NCBI GenBank assembly: GCA_903897565.1
Contig: CAIUCF010000028.1
Coordinates: forward strand, 1 to 8,138
From: an uncultured Rhodospirillales bacterium
GTDB lineage: Bacteria; Pseudomonadota; Alphaproteobacteria; ATCC43930; CGMCC-115725
Length of the DNA stretch: 8,138 nucleotides
Direction: 5' to 3'
Position numbers and translations under genes: made by a program. How positions within the stretch are numbered: position 1 is the first letter of the stretch; each line of letters begins with the position of its first letter. The notes under the pieces are model-generated. The model ran no database searches, was not told the origin of the DNA, and saw only the letters and a list, made by a program, of their open reading frames with translations. Positions 1 to 6,791 of the stretch are shown piece after piece.

Positions 1-3000
1 CGTGGTGCCGTCCGCCGCCGCAAAATTGTTGACGAATTGCACGCCACTGCTGCCGACGACGGTCCCACTCGCGACGCCGCCGATCTCAACGGATTGGTGG
101 CCGCCGCTGAGTACTTCGGTGCCGATTGCCGTTCCGCCGACACTTTCGCTCGCGTCAAAGGCGAGATTGACGTTTTTTAGTTCAAGGATCGTGCCGGACG
201 TGAGCCCGCCGGCCGACTCGAAGATGATCCCGCCATCGACCCGTGTGCCATTGGCGATCCCGCCGGACGAAATGAACTCCGAGCCGCCGCTCAGCAAATC
301 CGCAGTGGTCCTGCCACCCGACAGTAGGATCTGCACGGTCTGCGTGAGCATCGCCGTCGCCGATGCATTGCCGCCGAAGGCGACCACCTGTCGGCCATTG
401 CTGACGACCGTTCCGATCGTGTTGCCGCCGGAGACGACGAGTTCGATGCCACCGTTGACGACGGTCGCACCACTATCCATCTGGCCTGACGAGACGACCT
501 CCGCGCGACCGTCAATGACCGCCGCCCCGCCCGGAGACGGCGTTGCAGCAATGATCCTCACCCCGCCGCCGCCATCGGGCGTCGTTACGAAGGAGAGGCT
601 GCTGGTATCGCCGCCCAGCGCGATCGTTTCCTGGATCGTGCCATTGGTCGTAATCACAAGCTGGTGAGATGCATTGACGGTGGCCGAGTCCGCGAATGCG
701 TAGGGAATAACGAGCGACGCCCCTTGATCCAACGTGACCGGCGTCGAGAGATTCCCGGCAGAAACGACGATCTCACCACCACTCAGCACGTGTGTCCCGC
801 TGGCGGCGCCATACGCCCTCAGGACCCCGCCGCTGGCGATAATCGTCGCGACCGCGGTCGCTCCGGAGCTGAGCGACATGAAGCCGCCGGCATCGACGAT
901 GATCCCGCTCGCGGAGCCGCCCGAGTCGATGCTTAAGTTGCCGCCACTGCTGACGATGGCCCCGGATATCAGCCCGCCCGAGCCGACGGAGGCGTCGCCG
1001 CCACGGCTCATCACGGTGCCAACGGCCACGCCGCCGATATCGACGAACTCGAAACCGAAATCGTTCAAGACGGTATTGATCGCGACACCACCCGACCGGA
1101 CGGTCTGATAGCCGCCGCTGACCCAGGCGGCCGTCGAACTGCCGCCGATGTCGATCTCCTGGACGCCCTGGATGATCGATGCGCCGCTGGCAATCCCGCC
1201 CGACGAGACAATTTCCCGGCCGCCTTGACTGATTGTAGTACCACTGGCGATGCCGCCGGAGACCACGATCTCGGTCGCGCCGCTCAGCACGGTAGCGCCG
1301 AGATCGGGATGTCCGGAAACGACTGCCAGCGCCGTCCCGTTGCTCAAGACGATCGCGCCGCCGGGCGAATCGCCGGGAACCACGAACTTCGTCAGCGAAT
1401 ATGCGCCGGCCGTCGGCACCAGTTCGGGAGCCGCAATGTTGACGAACCCTAGGGACTCCACCACGACACCGGCGGAAATTAATTCGAGCGTGTTCCCATT
1501 GCGGAGCGTGGAGTCGATCGACGAACCGGAGAATTCGAGGACCGCGCCGGACGCCAGGGTGAGGCCGCTGACGACGGCGCCCGACTGGATCAGAAAGATC
1601 CCGCCGCTGCTGACGAAGGTCCCATAGGCAGTGCCGCCGGAATCGACCTCCTGGGTCCCCCCACTCGAGACGGAGGTGACGGACACGGCGCCACCCGATT
1701 CGACAAACTGATATTGGGTGCCGCTGACGACGTAGCCCGAGACCGTGGTCCCGGACAAGACGACGCTTCCAGGCGCGTTGACGATGCCCGAGCCATTGGC
1801 GATCGCCCCAGGCAAGATATACACTCCGCCGCCGCTCTGTGAGGTTATGCCGCTGACCGATGCACCGGAGGAGACGATCAGCGCGCCGCCGCTCGCGATC
1901 GTCGGGCCGCTCACCGACGCGCCGGAGGAAGCGATGAGCACGCCACCGTTCGAGACGATCGTGCCGAGCGCATGGCCGCCCGACGAGACGATTTCGATCC
2001 CGCCCGAGCTGATGGTCGTCGCCATGGAGGACCCGGCCCAGGTCAGTTCCTGGACTCCACCGGACGAGACGATCGCCGCCGAGGCGACGCCTAGCGACAC
2101 CTGCTGTGTGCCGCCAGAATACACGATCGTACCGCGCGCGACCGACTGCACGCCGCCAAGGTCTTCGTAGCCACCGCTGTAGATTTTCGTGCCGGTCGCC
2201 GTGGCTTGATTGAGATAATCGGAGCCGCCGGCCAGGATGATCGTGTCGACCAGATTTCCGCCCGGCGCTGCGCCCAGCATGCTGCCGTTCGAGATCAGGG
2301 TGCCGCTGGCGGTGCCTCCAGCGTAGAGATATTCATTCCCGAAATTCGAGAGAACGGTGTTGATGGTGACGCCGCCCGAGACGGTAAGGGTGGCGGCGGA
2401 GACCAGCGCGCTGACGGCCGTGCCGCCGTTGTAGATCGTCACCAGGCTCCCGCTGAGGAAGGTCGCCCCGCTCGCGACGCCGCCGGACTCGATGGTTTCC
2501 TGGCCGCCGCTCGAAATTACGTCGCCGAAGGTGGTTCCGCCGTAGACCAGTTCCGAGCCACCGTTCAAAACAGTCGCGTTGATCGTAATCGCACCTGAGC
2601 CGACATCCTCAGTGCCGCCGCTTGAGACGATCGCGTCATTGGACCGTCCGCCTGATTGGACGTACTCTATTCCATTGTAAAATATGGTAGAGCTGGCCGC
2701 AGACCCATTGATTAAATCTTCGCCCCACCCCAAGACCACCGTGTCAGAAGCGACGCCACCCCACGCAACACCCCCGAAGGTGCCACTTGATAATACGGTG
2801 CCATAGGTGATGCCGCCGGAAGCGACTGTTTCCCAGCCGCCGCTCAAGACCACCGTGTCGCTCGCCACACCACCGAAATAGACAAACTGATTACCGCCGC
2901 TTCCGACCGTCTCCCCGATGGCCACCCCACCGGAGGAAATCAGCTGGTACTGACCGTCAGAAATCGTCGTCCCCGAAATCGTCGTCCCGGAGGACACTAC

Positions 3001-3423
3001 GCCCGCCGAATTCCCTGAGATTCCTGACACTGTCGCGCCGGAGAGGACGTAAAGGATGCCGCCGCTCTCGACCGTCACGGCAAGAGCCGCTCCACCTGCA
3101 CTGAGGATCAGTTCTCCGCCAACGGTCACAACCGTATCGCTTACCACTCCAGCCGATCGGACGAGTTCCCGGGCGCCACTCGAGATAGTCGTGGCTAGAT
3201 CCAATCCACCTGACTGTATGTATTCCGTGCCCCCGTCGGAAACGATGGTGCCTTCCGTCAACGCACCATTGTAGACAACGACGAGACCCCCGCTAGAAAG
3301 GTTCGTGCCACTTGCGATGCCACCGCTTTCAACTTGAAGGTTTCCACCATCAATTATGACGGTTCCAGTAACAGTTTGCCCGGAGGAAACGAACAGATAC
3401 TGGGTACCGCTCACGATGATCAT
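1..3423 (-). CDS. Giant AIDA-type strand-loop-strand repeat protein, C-terminus outside window
   Basis: I read every codon of this frame from the ATG at 3423-3421 down to position 1 and found no stop, so at least 1141 residues are present and the 3' end is missing. The protein is almost entirely a degenerate repeat of about 19-20 residues rich in Gly, Ser, Thr and Val. Units read like GGTAIGTEVLSGG or GGIASGTTISQGG, the signature of autotransporter-passenger strand-loop-strand (AIDA) repeats, which are known to stack as a beta-solenoid. The repeat begins at residue 2 (IIVSGTQYLFVSSGQT) and no hydrophobic signal peptide is visible. An in-frame TGA at 3465-3463 limits upstream starts, and a weak GGCGGAA lies just before the ATG. 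Non-repeat segments occur near residues 640-700 and 900-965. Surface or secreted location is inferred. The missing C-terminus could hold a beta-barrel (type V secretion), a Hint domain or a type I secretion signal, and the window cannot decide. The repeat class is secure; the function is not. Confidence 0.9.
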   Translation of the reverse strand, partial: MIIVSGTQYLFVSSGQTVTGTVIIDGGNLQVESGGIASGTNLSSGGLVVVYNGALTEGTIVSDGGTEYIQSGGLDLATTISSGARELVRSAGVVSDTVVTVGGELILSAGGAALAVTVESGGILYVLSGATVSGISGNSAGVVSSGTTISGTTISDGQYQLISSGGVAIGETVGSGGNQFVYFGGVASDTVVLSGGWETVASGGITYGTVLSSGTFGGVAWGGVASDTVVLGWGEDLINGSAASSTIFYNGIEYVQSGGRSNDAIVSSGGTEDVGSGAITINATVLNGGSELVYGGTTFGDVISSGGQETIESGGVASGATFLSGSLVTIYNGGTAVSALVSAATLTVSGGVTINTVLSNFGNEYLYAGGTASGTLISNGSMLGAAPGGNLVDTIILAGGSDYLNQATATGTKIYSGGYEDLGGVQSVARGTIVYSGGTQQVSLGVASAAIVSSGGVQELTWAGSSMATTISSGGIEIVSSGGHALGTIVSNGGVLIASSGASVSGPTIASGGALIVSSGASVSGITSQSGGGVYILPGAIANGSGIVNAPGSVVLSGTTVSGYVVSGTQYQFVESGGAVSVTSVSSGGTQEVDSGGTAYGTFVSSGGIFLIQSGAVVSGLTLASGAVLEFSGSSIDSTLRNGNTLELISAGVVVESLGFVNIAAPELVPTAGAYSLTKFVVPGDSPGGAIVLSNGTALAVVSGHPDLGATVLSGATEIVVSGGIASGTTISQGGREIVSSGGIASGASIIQGVQEIDIGGSSTAAWVSGGYQTVRSGGVAINTVLNDFGFEFVDIGGVAVGTVMSRGGDASVGSGGLISGAIVSSGGNLSIDSGGSASGIIVDAGGFMSLSSGATAVATIIASGGVLRAYGAASGTHVLSGGEIVVSAGNLSTPVTLDQGASLVIPYAFADSATVNASHQLVITTNGTIQETIALGGDTSSLSFVTTPDGGGGVRIIAATPSPGGAAVIDGRAEVVSSGQMDSGATVVNGGIELVVSGGNTIGTVVSNGRQVVAFGGNASATAMLTQTVQILLSGGRTTADLLSGGSEFISSGGIANGTRVDGGIIFESAGGLTSGTILELKNVNLAFDASESVGGTAIGTEVLSGGHQSVEIGGVASGTVVGSSGVQFVNNFAAADGTT
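1849..1962 (-). repeat. Two adjacent 57-bp units, closest tandem copies seen in the repeat array
   Basis: Bases 1849-1905 and 1906-1962 are roughly three-quarters identical by eye. They encode successive 19-residue units whose shared core is ASVSG followed by SGG and a hydrophobic strand (ALIVSSG against VLIASSG). The unit length matches one solenoid coil, so this looks like a fairly recent one-coil duplication within the gene. Confidence 0.6.
2731..2859 (-). repeat. Exact 15-bp direct repeat 114 bp apart (two coils)
   Basis: CAAGACCACCGTGTC occurs at 2731-2745 and again at 2845-2859 on the plus strand. On the coding strand both copies fall in the same coil position, encoding part of GGVASDTVVL. 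The offset of 114 bp is 38 codons, twice the 19-residue period. This fits expansion by unequal exchange of two-coil blocks in the N-terminal part of the array. Confidence 0.55.
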
Positions 3424-3675
3424 TGGGCGTTCCGCCGAATTCTCGTGGCCGATCGTCGGCGTTCATGCTGGAACCAATGCCCGAAATCTGAGAGGGGGAC
3501 GATCTGGGTGCCGATGATGCTCATGCCAAGGTGCTCGCCTGCGGTCTCGCGGCAGCGAATGCCGCACGCATGATACGCCGGAGACGGAGATCGATCCGGC
3601 TTCGTTCAAGCCTATCGCCCGGCGTGCGCCACTACAACCATGAATACGCCGTCGAATGCTGATTAATACGCAGAA
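3424..3675. other. Spacer between hpnE and the repeat gene
   Basis: This 252-base gap holds no convincing gene. It should contain the 3' end of the hpn transcript and the promoter of the repeat gene. I could not find a well-spaced -35/-10 pair or a stem followed by a T-run. Short minus-strand frames at 3571-3521 (16 codons) and 3524-3420 (34 codons) overlap each other and the repeat gene start by ATGA junctions. On the plus strand a 30-codon arginine-rich frame (3570-3662) is also open. None resembles a family I know. Confidence 0.4.
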
Positions 3676-4926
3676 TTACCGCAGCAACACCCTTGCCGCC
3701 GCCTCGCCGTTGCGGATCGTGCCTTCGATCGTCACCGGCAGGCCGTTGTCGATATAGTCGCCCGCCAGCACCAGGTTGCGCCAGGCGGTTTGCGTCGGTG
3801 GCCGCAGCTTTATCTGTTCCGGCGTCTGGGCGAATGTCGCGCGCTTTTCCTTGATGATGCGCCAGGGCGGCATGGTGTCACCGTCGAGCTTGAGCGCGCG
3901 CGCCACCTCGTGCCAGATCAGCGAGGCCAAGCCGGCGCCATTATAACCGAGCAACTTTTCGGCGGCACTGATCGTCACCGAGACGAGGTCGCCATGGCGG
4001 AAGATCCATTCCGTGGCCCCGCCGACTACCCCGAGGATCGAAACCTCGGGCGCCGTCACGCCGAGGCGAAAATGGGCGTTGAGGATGCCGCGAAATTCGG
4101 TCGGCACCGTGATCCCGGGCACCAGGGTCGCCGCGACGGTCGGCGGCACCGCGACCACGACCTGGTCGTGCGGCCCGAGCTCGATCGTCTCGCCGGTGAG
4201 CCGGATGCTGGTCGCGCGGCTGTGGTCATAGCGGATGGTGCGTGCCCGCGCGCCGAAGCGGATCTCGCCGCCGCGCGCCTGCAGCCAGGCGAGCGCGGGG
4301 TAGACGAAGCTTTCGCTCAAGCCCTCGGCGGCGATCAACGGCCGGCAGTACGCGGCGCCGCGGCCGAAGGTCTCGCGCAGCACCGGCCACAGCAGCCGCG
4401 CCGCCGCCTCATTGGGCTGGGTATTCAGCACCGAGACCGCAAGCGGCGCCCAGAAGCGGCGATACAGCAGCGGCTTGGCCGCGAACAGCGCGGCGACGGT
4501 GTCGGTCGGCTTGGCGAAGGCCAGTTTCAGCGCCGATGGATAATCGCCGAGACGGCTGTCGAGCACCCGGCGGCGGGGATCGAGCAGCCAGTAGGGTAGC
4601 GGTCCGCGATTGGGCCGCACCGTCCAGCGTTCGTTGGTCATGAGGTCGAAGAACGGGAACACCGCGCCCTGCGGTCCGGCCAGGCTATCGCCCGCGCCGA
4701 TCGTGGCGAGATAGGCGAGCGCGCGGTTGTTGCCGCTCAGCAGCAGGTGGTTGCCGTTGTCGATGCGGCAACCGAGCACCTCGTCGACATAGGAGCGGCA
4801 ACGGCCGCCGGCCTGGGCGCCGGCCTCGTAGAGCGTGACCTGGCGGCCGGCCTCGGTCAGCCGCACCGCGGCGCTCAAGCCGCCGAGGCCGGCGCCGATG
4901 ATGTGAACCCGCCCGGCGCCGCTCAT
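3676..4926 (-). CDS. hpnE: Hydroxysqualene dehydroxylase HpnE (FAD-dependent)
   Basis: This 416-residue flavoprotein of the amine-oxidase/phytoene-desaturase superfamily is the last enzyme of the HpnCDE route, reducing hydroxysqualene to squalene with FAD. The N-terminus is a Rossmann dinucleotide-binding fold: VHIIGAGLGGLSAAVRL at residues 7-23 (GxGxxG at 11-16), an acidic residue ending the second strand (LYEAG, 32-36), then GGRCRS (40-45). The C-terminal FAD-contact motif of the superfamily is visible at about 385-411 (LVLAGDYIDNGLP, then EGTIRNGEAAA). The start at 4926 is chosen because the Rossmann strand begins six residues later and because ATGA overlaps the hpnD stop by 4 bases, pointing to translational coupling; no strong Shine-Dalgarno is seen. 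The frame stays open further upstream inside hpnD, but that extension is arginine-rich nonsense. The gene is complete and ends in TAA. Close relatives include carotenoid desaturases, but the position directly after hpnC and hpnD makes HpnE the firm call. Confidence 0.94.
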   Translation of the reverse strand: MSGAGRVHIIGAGLGGLSAAVRLTEAGRQVTLYEAGAQAGGRCRSYVDEVLGCRIDNGNHLLLSGNNRALAYLATIGAGDSLAGPQGAVFPFFDLMTNERWTVRPNRGPLPYWLLDPRRRVLDSRLGDYPSALKLAFAKPTDTVAALFAAKPLLYRRFWAPLAVSVLNTQPNEAAARLLWPVLRETFGRGAAYCRPLIAAEGLSESFVYPALAWLQARGGEIRFGARARTIRYDHSRATSIRLTGETIELGPHDQVVVAVPPTVAATLVPGITVPTEFRGILNAHFRLGVTAPEVSILGVVGGATEWIFRHGDLVSVTISAAEKLLGYNGAGLASLIWHEVARALKLDGDTMPPWRIIKEKRATFAQTPEQIKLRPPTQTAWRNLVLAGDYIDNGLPVTIEGTIRNGEAAARVLLR

Positions 4927-5804
4927 CGCGTCAGGTAGCCGGCCTTCAGGGCGAGCCAGATCTTGGTGCGCTTGGGGATCTTGAGCTCGGGCCGCGGCGG
5001 CGCCCAGCCGCGTTGCAACACGCGCTTCAGGGTCTCGTGATAGACCGCGCTCATCATCACCGCCGGGCGCATGATGCGGCGATCGCACGCCGCGATCGCC
5101 TTGTCGGCCTCGACGAAACGGCGCGAGGCCTCCTGCGCCAACTCGCGGCAGACGCCGTCGATCCGCGGATCGTTGATGACGCTCATCGGATCGGTCGACT
5201 CGATGCCGTGGCGGAGCAGCAGGTCGCGCGGCAGATAGAGGCGGCCGCGTTCGGCATCCTCGTCGATGTCGCGCAGGATATTGGTGAGCTGCAGCGCCTG
5301 GCCGAGATGCTCGGCGACATCGTCGGCGCGCGGCTGCCAGTCGCCGAAGGCCCGCACCGAGAGCCGGCCGACGGCACTCGCCACGCGGTCGCAATAGAGC
5401 CGCAGTTCCTCGAGGCTCGGCGCCCGGATATCCTGCTCGGCATCCATCGCCATGCCGTCGATCACGGCGAGGAAATCCGCCTTCTGCATGTTGAAATGCG
5501 CGATCGAACCGACGAGTGCGCGGCCGACCGGCTTGGTCGGGGGCCGGCCGTCATAGAGCCGGTCGATCTCCTCGCGCCAGGCGGCGAGCTCGCGGAATTT
5601 CTGCTCCTGCGGCGCCGGTTCGTCGGCGATGTCGTCGACCTCGCGGCAGAAGGCGTAGATCGCGAACATGGCGTCGCGCTTGGCCTGCGGCAGCAGCCGC
5701 ATCGCGAGGTAGAACGAGCTGCCGCTGGCCCCCACCGTCGCGGCGACGGCCGCGGAGTCGGCCCCCGCACCCGGCGTCCTGGGCAAGACCTCGGTCTGGG
5801 TCAT
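4923..5804 (-). CDS. hpnD: Presqualene diphosphate synthase HpnD
   Basis: This 293-residue trans-isoprenyl diphosphate synthase (squalene/phytoene synthase fold) condenses two farnesyl diphosphates to presqualene diphosphate, the first step of the three-enzyme squalene route. The substrate-binding region SSFYLAMRLLP lies at 29-39. The first aspartate-rich motif is DDIADE at 57-62 within AFCREVDDIADE. The second is at 173-183 (LTNILRDIDED), followed by GRLYLPRD at 187-194. Both motifs carry the Mg-diphosphate acidic residues intact. The start at 5804 overlaps the hpnC stop by one base (TGATG) and gives the normal family length. The reading frame is open well upstream, but that part is antisense-like arginine/proline sequence over hpnC. 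No clear ribosome-binding site precedes the ATG, so coupling to hpnC translation is likely. Phytoene synthase is the nearest alternative; the hpnC-hpnD-hpnE order argues for HpnD. Confidence 0.95.
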   Translation of the reverse strand: MTQTEVLPRTPGAGADSAAVAATVGASGSSFYLAMRLLPQAKRDAMFAIYAFCREVDDIADEPAPQEQKFRELAAWREEIDRLYDGRPPTKPVGRALVGSIAHFNMQKADFLAVIDGMAMDAEQDIRAPSLEELRLYCDRVASAVGRLSVRAFGDWQPRADDVAEHLGQALQLTNILRDIDEDAERGRLYLPRDLLLRHGIESTDPMSVINDPRIDGVCRELAQEASRRFVEADKAIAACDRRIMRPAVMMSAVYHETLKRVLQRGWAPPRPELKIPKRTKIWLALKAGYLTR

Positions 5805-6703
5805 CAGCGTTGCGCGACCAGATCGCCGGTCGTCGTCTTCAGGGTCAGGCGACGGCGCAGCCAACCCTGGCCGATGGCGTAGCCGGCCCAGGCGCCGGCG
5901 ACCGGCTTGCTCATCGCCACCCGGGTCGCGATCGGATCCTCGCGCTTCAGCCGACCGGTCAGGCGGACCGCCAGGGTATGGATGACATGGCATTCGAGCG
6001 AGATACGGGGGTCGCGAATCTGCACCACGAGATCGGCGCTGGTCAGCAGCAGGCCTTCGAGCGGCGCGATCACCCGGTCCATGACCCGGCGCAGGCCCAG
6101 GGTCAGATGATGGCCGCCGAGTTCCTCGAGCTTCACGCCCTCCTCGGCCATGTAGTCCTCGGGCAGGTAGACGCGGTCGAGCTTGCGGTAATCCTCGGCG
6201 AAATCCTGGAGATGATTGATGACCTGGAGCGCGTTGCACAGCGCGTCGGCGCCGCGGCGGCAGACCTCGCGCTCGCCGTGGAGATCGAGCAGATGGCGAC
6301 CGATCGGCGCGGCCGACAGAAAGCAATAGGCGAGCAGATCGTCCCAGTCACGATAGCGCAGCTTGAGCGCGTCCTGGGTGAAGGCGGCAAGCAGATCGAG
6401 GCCGTGCCGGGTCGTGACGCCCGTCTCTTCCAGAGAGTCGCGAAACACCAGGGCATTCGAGGATTGCGCGCGCGCCGCGTCGCGCGGGGTCTCGCCGCGG
6501 ATGATCGCCGCCATGCCCTCGAGCCGGGCGACCTTGTCCTCGGGCAGCAGCTCGGCGTCGTCGGCGATATCGTCGGCGGCGCGGGCGAAGCCGTAGAGGG
6601 CATGGACATGGCGCCGCAAATCGGGACGGATGAGCCAGGACCCGACCGGGAAATTCTCGTCGCCCGCCCCCTTGCCCGAGGGCTTCTCAAGCGTTCCGGC
6701 CAT
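5804..6703 (-). CDS. hpnC: Hydroxysqualene synthase HpnC
   Basis: This 299-residue member of the squalene/phytoene synthase family converts presqualene diphosphate to hydroxysqualene, the step between HpnD and HpnE. ENFPVGSWLI at 16-25 is the typical HpnC opening. The first acidic motif is ARAADDIADD (40-49). The second is NHLQDFAEDYRK (163-174), followed by RVYLPEDYM (177-185). The C-terminal region PLEGLLLTSADLVVQIRDPR matches the helical tail of the family. The ATG at 6703 has GGAG about 5 bases upstream, the best ribosome-binding site in the operon. That fits hpnC being its first gene. HpnC and HpnD are paralogues; this copy is assigned to HpnC by its N-terminus and first position. The stop overlaps the next start by one base. 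Confidence 0.93.
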   Translation of the reverse strand: MAGTLEKPSGKGAGDENFPVGSWLIRPDLRRHVHALYGFARAADDIADDAELLPEDKVARLEGMAAIIRGETPRDAARAQSSNALVFRDSLEETGVTTRHGLDLLAAFTQDALKLRYRDWDDLLAYCFLSAAPIGRHLLDLHGEREVCRRGADALCNALQVINHLQDFAEDYRKLDRVYLPEDYMAEEGVKLEELGGHHLTLGLRRVMDRVIAPLEGLLLTSADLVVQIRDPRISLECHVIHTLAVRLTGRLKREDPIATRVAMSKPVAGAWAGYAIGQGWLRRRLTLKTTTGDLVAQR

Positions 6704-6791
6704 GATTCTCCGTTTATTCCCGCGGCTTGGAAAGAATGCCCAGTCTTGCCCTAAGCGGGACCGTCAAGGCAAGCGTTTCGCGGCGCCCGGC
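6704..6791 (-). promoter_or_regulatory. Leader of hpnCDE: weak promoter-like hexamer and inverted repeat
   Basis: The 88 bases between the DUF347 stop and hpnC contain TTGACG (minus strand, 6767-6762) without a well-placed -10 element. They also hold a perfect 6-bp inverted repeat, GGCAAG at 6768-6773 against CTTGCC at 6745-6750, with a 17-base loop. No T-run follows the stem, so it is not a good intrinsic terminator. The segment is the natural place for an hpn promoter, but read-through from the upstream gene is equally possible. Confidence 0.3.

Noticed and set aside
2..2170. Plus-strand frames rich in Pro (PPLSTVAP-type repeats) opposite the repeat gene
   Set aside because: Their periodic Pro-Pro pattern is just the reverse complement of GGC-rich Gly-Gly codons; they are broken by stops, whereas the minus frame is open throughout.
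1..3423. CRISPR-like array because of the regular 57-60 bp period
   Set aside because: The units are degenerate, lack identical direct repeats separated by unique spacers, and are continuous protein-coding coils.
3570..3662. Plus-strand 30-codon arginine-rich frame
   Set aside because: It is short, has no ribosome-binding site that I can see, and resembles no known family.
3676..5394. Minus-strand frame of 572 codons that would extend HpnE upstream
   Set aside because: The extra N-terminal part lies over hpnD in another frame and is Arg/Pro/Ala-rich with no domain; the Rossmann motif and ATGA overlap set the start at 4926.
4923..6326. 467-codon extension of the HpnD frame
   Set aside because: The first ~174 codons are out-of-frame reading of hpnC; the family start and the TGATG junction are at 5804.
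5013..6754. Long plus-strand open frames (289 and 412 codons) opposite hpnC and hpnD
   Set aside because: Their composition mirrors the codon bias of the minus-strand genes, they show no recognisable motif, and the minus-strand proteins have complete catalytic signatures.
6745..6773. Inverted repeat CTTGCC/GGCAAG as an intrinsic terminator
   Set aside because: The stem is only 6 bp with a 17-base loop and no T-run follows; kept only as part of the leader description.
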